A DNA stretch of 64,000 nucleotides from Mangifera indica. Lineage: Eukaryota; Streptophyta; Magnoliopsida; Sapindales; Anacardiaceae. The stretch spans positions 16,876,930-16,940,929 of the forward strand of contig NC_058143.1 in assembly GCF_011075055.1 (NCBI RefSeq). Direction: 5' to 3'. Each line of letters begins with the position of its first letter. The first letter of the stretch is position 1. The notes below the pieces were generated by a model. It was not told where the DNA came from. It did no database searches and was given only the letters and a program-made list of their open reading frames with translations. Position numbers and translations under genes: made by a program. Below are positions 22,153-35,117 of this stretch, in pieces.

Positions 22153-24633
22153 TGAGTGTTTAGCCAATATATAATGTGAAGTACAAGCCACCTTGTAAAA
22201 AATGTGAAAGTGACTTTATGCCTTCTTTAGTTGCTTTAAGTTATATTTATATTGAGTGAGGTTTTAAAAGCTCATTATTACCATAAAAAACTTCTTCATC
22301 AATCAATATTTAGTTCAAAATCCTTAAAATTTTATGTAATAAGATTGATAATCAACCCTATGAGTTAATAAAATATTAAAAATTTTAAAGTAAAAGTTTT
22401 GATTTAAATTTTTATTACTCTTATATATACTCATTCAATAAATACAGACGACCTGATTGTTAAAAAAATATATTATCAAATATCTACTTATAAAAAAGTA
22501 TCATTTTGATTGCATATTTGATAATTTTATATTTTGTAGTTATTAGTAACTATTTCGTATTATATACTTTAGAATCGTTTTATGAAAAGAAAATGTTTAG
22601 TATAGTAAATAAATATATATAATTAATAAAACTATAGATACATATTTTTTAATATATTATAAGTATACAGATAAAATGTTATTATGTGATTAAATTATTT
22701 TAAAAAAAAATTAATTAGATAATTATATATTATTTGTATATCCAATTATTCGTTTATTGGGCTAATGAATAATTTGTACATCAAGATGGAGGGTTTTGAT
22801 TTTTCCACGTGTCCATAGATTAGTGCAGACGGAGATCAAGAAAAAGACCTACGTTGCTTTAACACCGTCCCGTGATTCTCTTCTTCTCCACACACGCACA
22901 CATCCTACCTATCTTCCCAAGTTACAAAAATAACCCACAGATGTCATAATTTCAATATTACCCTTATCAATTGCCGTGGTTATATTCATGGTCTTCTCAC
23001 GCGCCATAAACAATACGTTATTTTACGTTTTATTAGAAGAGTATTACATTGTCTTATGAGGCGCCTCATGAATTAATTAGGATCAAAAGATCAATTATAT
23101 TTTTGGGTTTGCTTATTATTATGTACATTATTTTATTTATGTGCTAATGCTAGCATTAATTGACTTACGTTTATCCATTATATTTAAATTTGATTATTCA
23201 TAATTATTACGTTGTACAATGTATATTTTTTTATATCATTTTTAATTATTATTATTTTTTGTAAGGTCATATCAAACTGATTTACAAGCTTTACCCTAAG
23301 ACTCTAGATATGATCTATATGTCTTACACAATCGTAATTTGAGATGATAAATGTAAATTATAATGTTAGATTTACAACATTAAACTTCACATTAGTGTTC
23401 TTTTTTGTTTCAATAAAATTATAAATATTTAATTTAGATATATAAATATGTATATATTTATATGTATTATCGTATAATTATATAATTTTAAATTAAAAAT
23501 AAAATAATATTTAATTATACAAAAAATATATAAATATATAAATAGAGTATTATTCTAACTATATATTCTATTATTCCATGAGCGCAATAATTAAATATGT
23601 CGTAGGTTTCTTTTAAAAATTAGTTAATGATATAAATAAAATAAGCTCCTTTTATTTTCGGGCTTAAAAATGATTTGGCAAAAGAAAACGGGTAAAAGGG
23701 GAGCTGTCTAATCATAGAATTATTCGTAAAATAAAAATTTATTTGTATTTGTCCAGAAACAGCCTTTGGTCTCGGCCAAGTAAAATGACCATAATGTGGA
23801 CCCCAATAACTACTCCTCCCTTCACGTCCATTTTCAGCTACAATCTAAAAGATAAAAGCAATCAGGGCAATACAGTAAATTCAGTGTCAAAACCCTATCA
23901 TCTGAGTCTACGAGAGAGGCCAATAGAACTTATATATAAAAACGTTACCGACTGATAAATTGACAAATTAATGGCATTCTCGCTATTTTTCTGAAATAAG
24001 GGGGCGTTTCATATCTCCTACATGTATAAATTTAACTGACTATGCCTCTCTCTTAGTCTCTTCCCCTTCCCCTTTCTGTTGTTTTAACATCTCGATCTCT
24101 TTCTCTCTCTCTCCTTTCTTGTGATTCCTCTCAACGCCGTCTATATCAGGTTGCGCCGCCTCTCGCTCCACCGATCCTACACCAAGATCCGGTAATATTT
24201 TTCGGAAATCTGCTTCCGGATCCGTATATAAACTCTGAAGGCCCCAACCTAATACTCCTCCGATTCTCCTTGCCTGTCTCTTTCGTTTTTCATTTTAGCA
24301 TTTAAAAAACATTTTAACATTTAAAAAATTTTAGTCTATTTTGTTGCTTTTTGTTTTATTTTTTAAATGTTAAAAATGCCTATAGGCTGTTTTACGTTCT
24401 TACCCTTCACGTTGACGGTGTTTACTTTTAACGGAATTAGCTAGTGTCTCTGTTCAAAGTACGAGTGACCATTCTAGATGAAACCTGATTTTACACTTTT
24501 ACCCTTAAAAATAATTCAATTTTCTTCTTTCGCATTTGTTCCTAAAGAATAAACCTTGGGTTTTTTTTTCTTTGATATTCCTGCGAGACAGAAATATTTT
24601 TAAAAAGTTTAGGCTGACGTGGCATGATTTGAG
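22153..24633. other. AT-rich spacer and leader of the small conserved gene
   Basis: 22153-23950 is AT-rich spacer with two palindrome-type repeat copies (about 22600-22745 and 23430-23560). A G-box/ABRE-like CCACGTGTCC occurs at about 22806 and could be regulatory, but it is 1.8 kb from the next start. From about 24040 a CT-rich stretch (CTCGATCTCTTTCTCTCTCT) looks like the transcribed leader of the gene at 24634. A leader intron from the GTAATA at 24192 to an AG near 24591 is possible but unproven. Confidence 0.45.
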
Positions 24634-25056
24634 ATGAGTCACCACCAGCGAAGGATTTTAACACCCGGGGTGTCGAGAAAGCGAAAAGAGAGAGAAGTAT
24701 TTTACTCGTTGAAGTCATCGGCTTCGGCTCAAGCCACGGCTAATGCAACACATTCCAAAGCGGTTTCCGCGGAGGCGGTTTGTTCAAATCGGTTATTAGC
24801 CGGGTACATGGCTTACGAGTTCTTAACGAAGGGCACTTTATTCGGTCAGAAATTCGATCCGATTCGAACCGAAGCTGTGGCTTTGGTGGGATCGACAGTG
24901 GAGTCGAAGAGGATGAAGGCGGAAGTAGAAGATCAGGTGAACGTGGTCAAGGAGCATAAGAGTTATGCTGAGGTGGCAAGCATACTGAAGACTCACGGGA
25001 CCCACATCCCAGGGATAGTTAATCCTACTCAACTGGCTCGGTGGATCCAGATGTGA
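24634..25056 (+). CDS. Conserved small plant-specific protein (possibly EDA6-like)
   Basis: Single-exon frame of 140 residues starting MSHHQRRILTPGVSRKRKER and ending GIVNPTQLARWIQM. The N-terminus is basic (a possible nuclear-localisation-type RKRKER at 16-21), followed by an Ala/Ser-rich stretch. A conserved core LLAGYMAYEFLTKGTLFGQK lies at residues 55-74, and a C-terminal block AEVASILKTHGTHIPGIVNP. I recall closely similar proteins in many dicots, some labelled embryo sac development arrest 6, but that name is from memory and no biochemical function is known to me. There is no signal peptide or membrane segment. Codon use is GC-richer than the flanks and the leader is CT-rich, which supports a real, well-expressed gene. 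Confidence 0.8.
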   Translation: MSHHQRRILTPGVSRKRKEREVFYSLKSSASAQATANATHSKAVSAEAVCSNRLLAGYMAYEFLTKGTLFGQKFDPIRTEAVALVGSTVESKRMKAEVEDQVNVVKEHKSYAEVASILKTHGTHIPGIVNPTQLARWIQM

Positions 25057-26790
25057 TCTGTTGGGGGTTACGTGGCTAAATTCCATTGGCTAGAAAATAT
25101 GGTGTCCCCGTACATGAATATTTCCATCTCTCTCTCTGGCTATGCGTCTATCGAGGTGGTGAGTGAGTCTGTCTCGTAAGCATGAGGATTGAATGGGCGG
25201 AATTGATGGAATTGGGATCTGTCTATATCTTTCATTTAGTAGTAGTGCTCTGAATGATCAATCTGTGTGTTGTTGAATACTTTTGTTCTTCACTTTTGTT
25301 TAATTGTAGGACGTCATATAGTATATCCCGGTTAAGCTACGTATTATTCTCATGTTGTTGTGTTTTATTTATATTTTGCATGCATGCATGTCGATGTTTT
25401 GGTGTTAATATTGTTCATAACATGTGTTCATACTTATTAACCAGGATAAAAGAATACTTAATCACTTTTATTGGGTTGATTGTGTTTTTTGTTCTAAAAT
25501 AAACCATCGCTGATAGGAAACTGGTCTCATCAGGAAGCAGCGCTGGTCTGTTTTGCATATTGGTTTTAATTGTTGAGACATGACCACTGAGTTTAAACAT
25601 GATGCGTAGAAGTAAATTTTGATGTTTTCCATTATTCCAAGTACATTTATGTGATTTATCGAGAGTTTGTTAGAGAAGTTGTTAATATGTAATTTATGTT
25701 GATATGAAAATGGCGGTGGATGGCGTGCAGAAAGGAGTCTTGTCTTGTTTTGATTTGTATGATACATCAGTGATGAAGATAATAACTAGGCAACTTGCTT
25801 TCTTTTCGGTGCCTGCATTATTTTTCTGGAAATGGGAAAACAAAGGAAGAAAAGAAAACCTTGTAAGTTTTAAAATATTTTTAACAAATAACAAGAAGTT
25901 TCTGCCAAAGAAACTTGTATGTGATGGTATCAAATCTAGTTAGATCTTGAAGATAATCAAGTCCCTTCAAATCCCTTCGAGGGACTTGATTATTGAAAAG
26001 AAAACTGTTATTAATCTGCTGGAAATAAAAGGCAATTTTTTGGAAACATTTGAGAAATGTGACATCCTTGATCCGTTAAAACTTCTCTAGGAAAAGATTG
26101 TTTGGTTAGTTAGAATTTAAAATCATGGTACTGGAATTGATCACTTGAAAGACTGTCGAAGATACAGAAATTTGTCACTCAATCAACCCACTTAAACCTT
26201 TGTGTTTCATAGAAGCCCTAACAATAGAGTTGGTGACTAAGAATTGTATGTTAATCTGAGTTTTCATGTATTAGAAGACGATCCTTGCATGGGGCACACC
26301 CACAATTTGTGTTTGGTTGTTTTTTTTTTTTGTTTTAACGAGAAAGATTATTCGAATCAGATTGTCTCTTCAAAACTAAATCAATTATATTGAATAAATA
26401 AAATTTTGAATTAAATGACCGATTTACAATCGCCACCTCGACTTGAACCTAAACCTACTCCCGTTAGAATTCTACATCTTTCATCGTTAATATCTTGTAG
26501 GAAAGGGGTGTATAGAGAGGTCTCATCAAAGGCTTTAATTATTTAGGCGTAGGAAAGTAAAGTCTGATAGGCAAGGTTTTCCTACGAAGGAAACTGTATT
26601 CGTCGAGAAAGGCAATGACGAAATTATCGAGAATATATGAAGTTTTAAGGAAATTTCCTATCTTTTTCTTTCATACTTTCAATAATTTCCGTCTCTCACA
26701 AGCCATGTCTTTTAATATACATGTGAGCAGTGAGATGCCTACAACTACAAGTATGTTTGTATTGTGTGCAATCTTTTGTTTCTTTATTGA
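25057..26790. other. 3' UTR and spacer
   Basis: The first few hundred bases are probably the 3' UTR of the small conserved gene. Apart from the perfect hairpin at 25953-25993 (separate entry), nothing was recognised. Short frames on both strands overlap each other and have no protein character. Confidence 0.5.
25953..25993. repeat. Perfect 14-bp inverted repeat with 13-nt loop
   Basis: ATAATCAAGTCCCT at 25953-25966 is exactly repeated in reverse complement at 25980-25993. It lies about 900 bp downstream of the small conserved gene. It could be a footprint of a small element or a structured RNA segment; there is no evidence for a miRNA precursor of normal length. Confidence 0.6.
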
Positions 26791-28111
26791 GGACCAATGA
26801 CTATTTGCCACTCAAAGGATTATTGAATCGTCAATTTTCCCACCCGAAAAAGAAAAAAATATCTTTTAATAGTGGACTTTTTTTTTCTTCCAAGTCATTT
26901 TTCCAAGTCTACTTCCTCTCTCTTTTTTATTCTTCCTCTCTTTTCCACCCACCATAGACGTCAACCTCGCGAGTAGAATCTTCATTAAAACCCAGAGAAA
27001 TTTTAATTTACAGTAATGCCCATGGAAGATTATTAGCAACTATGAATGCCCAGATGATCCTTTTACTTTCGGAAGGATTAAAAGTGATGGAATAGAGAAA
27101 ACTGAAACTTGGCTACGAAGTATTTCATCTGTGAGGACCCATGGAATCGTTCCAAATAACTTTCATGAATGCTGTAAAAATTCCTTGAATTTTTTTCTCT
27201 CAAAGATTTAGAATGCAACATTTATTCACTTTAGAGGTCACCGATTGTTTCTCTTAGGATTTCAAAACTAAGTTGACAAATATTGTTGGTTACATTTGAA
27301 ACTAAAAATTGCAGAATCATGAATTTTGCGCTTTAGATGTTATACCATTGCAGGAGGGTGATGGCAGTTGGACGAGTTCTGTGGGAATCATGGTGGACGA
27401 CTCCATTTTTAATCTCCAAGTTTTAAAAAATAATCAGTAAATAAACAAATTGTCAACATTTAAACACAAAAATCCAAACGAGCTCAATCATCGAACAAGC
27501 AACAAAAATATTTGAGGAGATAACCACAGGTAAACTCATCGAGTCGATGAGTTGAGTGAGTCGGAAGGAAAAAGAGTGGTTTGCGTTGCAGAGGAGCAGA
27601 AATTGAAATGTGAGAGAAGGCAAACCAACCGGTGCGAATTTTAATTTTTAAGTGCCAAGTAAATTACTTTCATTAGGCTTCTATAATTAAAATCAATAGA
27701 AGAAACCGGCTGATTGATGGGTGAGAAAACTGAATTTTCAAACTTAAAGGTAAGAAAATGTTTTGATAAACCTTTGGTGTTATTCCTTTGTCTAGTCTAC
27801 TCCTTATCAATTCAAATTTCAGTTACATTCTTGTACTTGTTATAATTTGTGCTGTTGCTATTAAGACGAATTTTCTTATGTTAATTCATCGATCTAACAA
27901 CAATCAAAGAGATGAAAATGATGAATATTTTCATTTTTTTGTTGAACCAAGATGGTTTATTTTTATTTGACAAAATTGCTCTAGTGGGATGACGGACAAC
28001 GGAAGAATAAGATAGTGTGAAGGTCACATGACGATTTTATCTCCTAAAACTAAAAATCCTGCATGTGTTTAGAAATGGGTTAAGCCTGAGGTGAAAATAA
28101 GTCTTTTGGCC
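26791..28111 (-). mobile_element. Degenerate GGCCAAAAG-family element (tentative)
   Basis: The right end, GTGAAAATAAGTCTTTTGGCC at 28091-28111 (last 20 bases fit the family), is a clear inverted copy of the family terminus. A possible left end is GACCAATGACTATTTGCCAC at 26791. The flanks do not show a shared target duplication, so the left limit and the unity of the element are uncertain. The interior has no coding content. Confidence 0.35.
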
Positions 28112-28418
28112 TGAAACTATGAATGCATAGATTGAATATCGACCATGTTAATAGCATAAAACATCGCACACAATTGGCTGCTGTGTAACCAACATTCAAT
28201 CCATAAAAATAGAAGCGTCAACGGCTTAAGTTGCGTGACAAAATTTTTCATTAATTATGGCAGATTGAAAGGCATTGATTTTTTATCACGACTTTAAACG
28301 CTTTTCATTAATTCAATTCCATGACGTAAAAACTGGAGAAACACATGTAGGATTATAATTTTATTTTCATAATGACCACAGCTGGAAGTAATTAAATATG
28401 CATAAACTTGTGTATTAT

Positions 28419-29103
28419 TTGTGACTAGGTGGGGGAGAGAATATGGTTGCTAGATTACCCTTTGTTGAAAGGGGAAAACCACTTGTTTGACTAGATCGAT
28501 TATCAAATCCAGTCATCTCAGGTCGCTCAGGAGTCAACGACGTGCTTGAGAAACTAGTGTTAGAGGAGTTAGCCATCTTAGACGCTAGTCAAGTGGCTCT
28601 GATACCAAGTAAATCTTCCAGATCGAAGAAACAAAAAAAACTTTCAGATTGGAGAAATCAAACACCAAGAAAATTGAAACTGAAATGCATCAAACTTTTT
28701 TTCTTAACAAAAATCAGGTACAGAATTGTTTTTATACAGTAACCACTGACAGCCTGGCAATAACCGTCAAACAAATCACAACCCTACATCTGATCACAGT
28801 ATAACACAAAATCGATGACTTATCTGCATGATGAAACTTTCGGGGATGCAAAGATGAGCAGCTGTGACGGTGAAAGTATGAGAAACAGTGAAGGGAAGAG
28901 GAGCAGTTCACTTTTCTTGAACATTCACAAATGACAGTCACAAGAAACAAGAATCAGATATTTCTTGTTTAATGAATTTTTAATTGAAACGGTGTGTTTC
29001 ATCTTTCCATCAAAACGCATCTGCTGTATTTTTTGTCTTCTTTTCCTTTGTTTATTCGTTGCAAGCCTACAATAGCATGCTGCTATCTTGGCTTGAGGGA
29101 GGA
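28419..29103 (-). mobile_element. Inverted Copia fragment: LTR, primer-binding site and gag start
   Basis: Read on the minus strand: an LTR arm (about 29019 down to 28608), then TGGTATCAGAGC at 28607-28596, which is the primer-binding site for initiator-methionine tRNA used by many plant Copia elements. Next comes a gag-like start at 28576 (MANSSNTSFSSTSLTPERPE), whose frame closes near 28419. The rest of the internal region is missing. The spacer 29020-29103 on the plus strand ends CTTGAGGGAGGA, a polypurine tract that belongs to the plus-strand LTR next to it. Confidence 0.75.
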
Positions 29104-29539
29104 TGTTGAGGTTACAAAGGAAAACGGTGCGTTTTGATGGAAAGATGAAACACACCGTTTCAATTAAAAATTCATTAAACAAGAAATATCTAATTCTTGT
29201 TTCTTGTGACTGTCATTTGTGAATGTTTAAGAAAAGTGAACTGCTCCTCTTCCCTTCACTGTTTCTCATACTTTCACCGTCACAGCTGCTCATCTTTGCA
29301 TCCCCGAAAGTTTCATCATGCAGATAAGTCATCGATTTTGTGTTGTACTGTGATCAGATGTAGGGTTGTGATTTGTTTGACGGTTATTGTCAGGCTGTCA
29401 GTGGTTACTGTATAAAAACAATTCTGTACCTGATTTTTGTTAAGAAAAAAGGTTTGATACATTTCAGTTTCAATTTTCTTGGTGTTTGATTTCTCCAATC
29501 TGAAAGTTTTTTTTGTTTCTTCAATCTGGAAGATTTACT
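29104..29539 (+). mobile_element. Copia LTR in plus orientation, inverted partner of the arm at 28608-29019
   Basis: Begins TGTTGAGGTTACAAAGG directly after a polypurine tract, as a 3' LTR should. From 29128 to 29539 it is a near-perfect reverse complement of 28608-29019 (a few substitutions, for example AATATCTAATTC against AATATCTGATTC). A TATA-like TGTATAAAAAC lies at about 29408-29418. Divergent promoters would fire away from each other, one from each arm. The terminal CA is not canonical (the shared sequence ends AGATTTACT). Confidence 0.75.
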
Positions 29540-30010
29540 CCCTTTCAAAACTAAATTAGTAACACAAAATAGATAAAATCTTAAATTTAGGTAAAATAGG
29601 TTTAAAACGAAGATGACCAGGGAGAGAAAACTGAGTGATCGAGAGGGAGAGAGAACATGATTAAAGATGATGAAGCCTGTCATCTCCAATAACAGAAAAA
29701 ATCCTAAAAAAAAAAAAAAAAATCAATTTTTAAACTTTGAGAAAAATAAAATAAATTTTTAAAATAAAAAGAGAGAGAAAATATGATAAAATTTTAATAT
29801 TTTTATGTTTAACTCAAACTAACAATTATAATAAAAAGATGAATATTTAAATTTTTGAAATTTTACGGATAAAATTTTAGAGATACACTAAACTTTGGGT
29901 GGGAGTAAGTCTTTTGGCTGGCTTTTTATATCTCCATAATATTAATTATACGGAGCTTATTGATAGGCTTGTCCTTCAAAGGTTAGATTTTTACACCTAA
30001 ATTCAGACCC

Positions 30011-30046
<36 letters not shown>

Positions 30047-30347
30047 GGTAATATTGAGTGCTTTCGAGACCAAAGGGGGGAAGTTGCTTTGACAATGTAT
30101 TGGGGGTTACATGTTATTAAGCCTTTCTTTCCACACAATTGCCAAACGCAGGACTAATCTTCCACAACACTGCTCATTACCATAGAAATTGGCATGTTAA
30201 CATCAATCAAGTTCCCTACTTTTATTTTAAATCATACTCATTCACTCATTTAAGTTTCTTATACATGATTTAACAAGTCTTTCTAAGAAATAAGAATATC
30301 CCAAAACAAAGAAACCGATGATCGAAATGAAACACTCCCTCCTCCTG
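29540..30347. other. Spacer with truncated MITE end and long poly-A
   Basis: About 29700-29927 resembles the right half of the GGCCAAAAG MITE family and ends GGGTGGGAGTAAGTCTTTTG near 29920. A run of 32 A followed by GGGGG lies at 30012-30048. The last ~300 bases are likely the 3' UTR of the PMP22 gene. No other gene was seen. Confidence 0.5.
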
Positions 30348-33300
30348 CTAGTCCTTTTTGATAGCAACCGATCTTGCTTTCAAATTCAGAAAGATTGACC
30401 TGAAGAAAGTTCACAGGTACATAAAATATGTGTTGCAATGAAAGATAATCATGCACGATTACATTAAGAGTGATTAACAGATAGTTGCCGCATGTCATTA
30501 TAAGAAAAAGGGGAAAAGATGTGCAGCAACGCAATAGATGCAAGTAGGCTTATAATCAAATATATCAATTTCATCAATCAGATTTGTGTTATTAATCATT
30601 AATATGCCCGGGAAAACTAATGTATATAATTCCAGTAAAAGAAACCAATTAACATGTGTTGATATGGAGCAGAATTGAGTAGAGAAGAACGAAATCTAAG
30701 CAGGACGTAGAATACGCACCAGCATGAAGCAACAAAGCTAATAAATAAGACACGGAACTGCAGCGGGACATATCGGTGGTTTATCCAACCAATAATAGGT
30801 GAAATCTGCAAGTCATAAGCGTCATAACATGTTATTAAATTTGCATGCCAAAAATGAATTGCTTTGTATAATTGTATGTGATACAAGAGACTCTGGTCTG
30901 TAATTTTGTACCTTCCATGCAGTAAATTGAACAGAAGGGTAGTCCTTTCTAACTTTATTCTTGACTAAACCCCATGGCCTTCCTGCAATATGGATAAGAA
31001 CTTTTAATATACAAACAAGTCGTTGATTACATTAACAAGATTACATTAACAAAATTTAATGGGCTGTTTTCAAGAATTAAGTTACATTCATCCAACATCC
31101 TAGGACATGAGGCAGTACCATTTACAGAGCATGACAGGATATAGAGAACTTTGGTCTAAGTGTCAGCAGGACAAAAATGAAATAAAGCCCTACAAACTAA
31201 ATGTTACGTATTTGGAAAACAAGAGAGATTTGGCTATCCGATGACAATGGCAGAGAAATCCATGAACTGTTAAGTCTATTCAGAGTAGAAGATAATAATT
31301 TGATTCTCTATTGTTGGTCATTAAACCACAAACAAAAATAGCAAGTAAAGGGCATTTGTCTCAAACTTTTCAGCAAATCTGAGCATCAGATTCTCGTACA
31401 CAAGTGATCTCACTCATGAATGTCTTTGTCCCATCTTAGAAGATGAAACACATTACTAAAACAGTTGAAGTAATGATTTCTTTTCGGCAAACATTTTGTC
31501 AGGTTTTTCATATCAAAAATGTTCGTGGGTTCTGCCATTTGGATAATAGTTTTCCAACAAAAAAAGAAAAATTTTCAGAGAACAAAGCCATATGCAAAGA
31601 ACCAAACATTTTCTTATCTTCGAATGGGAAAATGTAAAGCTACCTTATGTTACACTTACTAGTCCTTACATTTCTTTTTTTTCCTTGTTTTGAGATTCTA
31701 AGTTCTGAACTTATTAGTAAGCAGGATTGCAGTTTTAGATTTGAAAGCTAAAGAAAACTTCTGTTAATTCAGTTTAGCAAAATCTGGTTGACCATTGACC
31801 ATAGATAGTTTGCAATCAAATGATTCAATCTGTTACCTAAATTCGAATTGCAATGAGGACCCGCTAAATGAGTACGAAACAACCAAATCGAATGTGAAAA
31901 TCCTAAACCATTTTTCAGAAGAAGACCCTGAAAACAAAACTTTGGGCCTTCTAATTTTGTAACTATTAAAGATCTAAACTTGTGAAGCTAATCATTTCTC
32001 AATCTATGATTGGTAAGAAGAAAACATTGCTGATGCATATTCATCTTTTGTTGGCCTTCATAGAACATACTCAACTGAACTGTGTTTGAAATAAAATTTT
32101 GGCTAAGTTCAAAACTAGAAACAAATGGTCCTTAGGACTTTTTAAAACTTGCAGTCAAGGAAATTGGATTAACTTCCACCACAACTACAAAAATGGCTAA
32201 CTTTTTTTTTCTTTGTAAATAGCTAAGTGGAAATAGGGAAAGTCAACAATTTCAGTTATTATGAATTTCAGAACAAATGACCTGGTTCACTTGTTCATAA
32301 ATAGACTTCAGAAATCAATCCACAACCAGAAAATAAGTCAAAACAAAAACCAATTACAACAACAGAAAAAATGAGAAGAACAGCAACAACTAAATAGCAT
32401 ATGCATAGATACAACAGATGGATTGTTGTAAGATCACAAACAACAAAACATTGACGCCAACATCCCTACTAAAAGCAAAGCTCATTCAGTAAACAGAATG
32501 AAAATAGAATCTGTTACACTTAGGTAATCAAAATTTGTAGATACAGAAGCAATGATAAACACATTAAAGATGAAACATATTATGACAAGAAATATATTTC
32601 CATAAGCACATACCTTCAACGAACAAGCCATAATACATCATGAAAAGGAAGTTGTTCCAGGGAGAAATAGTTACTTGCTCCAATAACACCTAATTAGTCA
32701 GAATTTTAGTTTCAGAACTTGATTTAGATAATTGCTGAAAGACATATAATAGAGACTTGTACAAAAAGACAATATCGAACACTGAAAAGCACATGAATTA
32801 GGCATGGACAAGTTTAGATTATCAAACAGAGGAAAATACCTTTTTGGCAACAGTTTTGTTATCCTTCTTTCCCTTGAAAAGAATATCCAACAATTTGTGA
32901 AAGAAATGCCCAAATGGTCCTCCATATGCAAATCCATAAAACTGCAAAACAATTTTTGATCAACACTCAATGAAGATCATTATCAAATCTAACCCTCACA
33001 GTTACAACAAACTCAACGAATCAAAAGGATCAGAAAATTAAACTTCCTTCTTTTTCTTGAAGGAAAAACAAAGGGTAAACAAAATCAATGTACCATAAGG
33101 AGTAACATTCGTCTCAGTTGAAGCTTCTTGATCCCAGAAATCTTCTGGGCAACTGCATCGCTACATCCAGCTAAAATACCAGCTGTAATAGCCTGAAATC
33201 CAACAAAAGTCAATTTTCAATCCCGTTAAAAACCGCCACACTGGAAGATATAAAACGACAAACTTCAAATCAAACCCCCCATGAATATGAAAATAAATAT

Positions 33301-33426
33301 TGACAGAAAGAAGAAAAAAAAGGGTATTGATGAGGATCAAGAATAGAAAAAAACCTTGGTCCTCAGTGGGTGTGCTTGGAGTTGAATAAGATATTTTCTC
33401 CAGGCTTCTTTAGCAACAACAGACAT
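30348..33426 (-). CDS. PMP22: Peroxisomal membrane protein PMP22 (Mpv17/PMP22 family)
   Basis: Seven minus-strand exons join in frame: 33426-33355, 33192-33094, 32941-32840, 32689-32614, 30982-30912, 30805-30720 and 30399-30348, giving 185 residues (Arabidopsis PMP22 about 190). N-terminus: MSVVAKEAWRKYLIQLQAHP followed by LRTKAITAGILAGCSDAVAQ, the family signature of a substrate-length basic head and first membrane segment. FYGFAYGGPFGHFFHKLLD, LLEQVTISPWNNFLFMMYYG and WKISPIIGWINHRYVPLQFR are the other family blocks, with four predicted membrane spans. It ends LNLKARSVAIKKD. The protein is an integral membrane protein of peroxisomes in plants; its transport role is not settled. The final exon and the donor at 30719 were chosen because they restore the tryptophan codon and the family C-terminus. 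The fourth intron (30983-32613) is 1.6 kb; the rest are short. Confidence 0.93.
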
Positions 33427-35063
33427 GGTTGGTTAAAGGAGCGAGAAGCGCCAGCAAACTTCCTCACACAAAAAGGAAAATTCAAAGTACCCTTTTTCTC
33501 CGAAAATTTGGAAAGGCCAAATCTTTGTAGAGAAAGAAAGAAAAAATTGGAAGGGGAGAGTCAGAAATGTTGAGAAGGCATCGTATGCGTCTTTAAATGT
33601 CCAGTTTCTTTCACATTGATTTTCTGCGATATACGTACGTGATGTCGTAAATATTTTTATAATAATTTAATTGTAATAATAAGTCATTATTTTCCAATTA
33701 TTATAATATTTATGGTTAAAAAATTACTGTTTCTCTATGAAATTCTCTTAATTTATTAATAGATTATTAATTTTAAAGTTTTCGAAAAAATTGAAAGAAA
33801 AAAAATTAATTATTTAAATCAAACAAAGAAAAACACAATTTTAATTATTAAAAGCATTTAAATTCCAATTTCAAAGTTGACCATCAATTGTGGCTTGTGA
33901 AACACATTCTTTCTAGAAAACCAGCTCAACTCCCTAGTCAACCCTTTCTTTTCCGAATTTCAAATACACCCCTCACGTTTACTGAACTAGTCCATAATTT
34001 TGGTTAAAAACAAACTATATGATAACTTTTATGTATAAATACTAATGTATTAACAAGTAATTATGTGTTGTTTTATCTTTAATTTTTAATTATTCAATCA
34101 CATGATAACACATCATTATTTGTACATACAAATTTTATACATAACGAACAATACTTTGTATATATACTTTTAGTATATAATTTGGATACATAAATAATAT
34201 ATCATCATACAATTGAGTATTATTTTATCTTTAATTTAAAATGATAATCATATAATGACACATTATCTGTATATCTAAATTATGTAATAAAAATATACAC
34301 GATAGTTTTATTGAATAAGAAAATAAGTGTCTTATTGAATTATCAAAGTTTTTTTTAAATCATAAAATTGTGTAATAAAAGATAAATATTAGTTTTTTTA
34401 AATGTAGGAGGAAAACAAAAATTAGGGTATACTATTTGGTTACCATAATAAAGTTTTTTATTATGTTATTTATTTGAGTAATGTTATGATATTTATAATG
34501 AGTATTAATTTAGATATTAATGATGATATATTATCTTGTAATTGTGTATTAAATTCAAAATACCCTAATTAAATGGTGACATTGGCTTATAAGGGCGTAG
34601 ATGTTTTATTGCGAAATCTATAGATCTCTTGGTAATTTTAGTAAAAATCAAGGGGCATTGAGAAGCCTCTTCAACAACCAACGCTGTGTACTTTCTTTTT
34701 AAGTAGTTTTGAAGATATCTAGGAAATTTAATTTATTTTTTTAATAATATATTTCAAGGTTATTTTCAAAATTAAAAAATAATAAGGATTCAGTCTTTGT
34801 TTGGTCAAAGTACTTGTTCAACAAATAATATTATAATTAATAATGGAAGCATAGAAACAAGAATAATGGGTTAGTTGGGATAACGGTTCAAGTGTGAAAG
34901 CAGAATCGTCAGCATTTTCTTCTCCTCTTCGAGGAAAGTGACATATGGACTTCGATATTGAAGTGGAATACATGCAGAAACCTGAAAGGATTATCCGTTG
35001 GAAACCCCGCCGTGGATTGCTATAGGTCTGATGACAATGGCTTTAAGCCTTCGTGAAAGCAGC

Positions 35064-35096
<33 letters not shown>

Positions 35097-35117
35097 CACA
35101 CATGCATGATCTGCTAC
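33427..35117. other. Upstream spacer of PMP22, AT-rich
   Basis: 33430-33650 probably contains the PMP22 promoter and leader. 34050-34310 and about 34490-34560 hold further copies of the AT-rich palindrome-type repeat. A (GT)n(TA)n microsatellite spans about 35063-35096. No convincing gene was found. Confidence 0.5.

Noticed and set aside
28732..29498. Two similar frames on opposite strands (MFLVTVICECSRKVNCSSSL and MFLVTVICECLRKVNCSSSL)
   Set aside because: They are the two arms of the inverted LTR repeat, not a gene pair.
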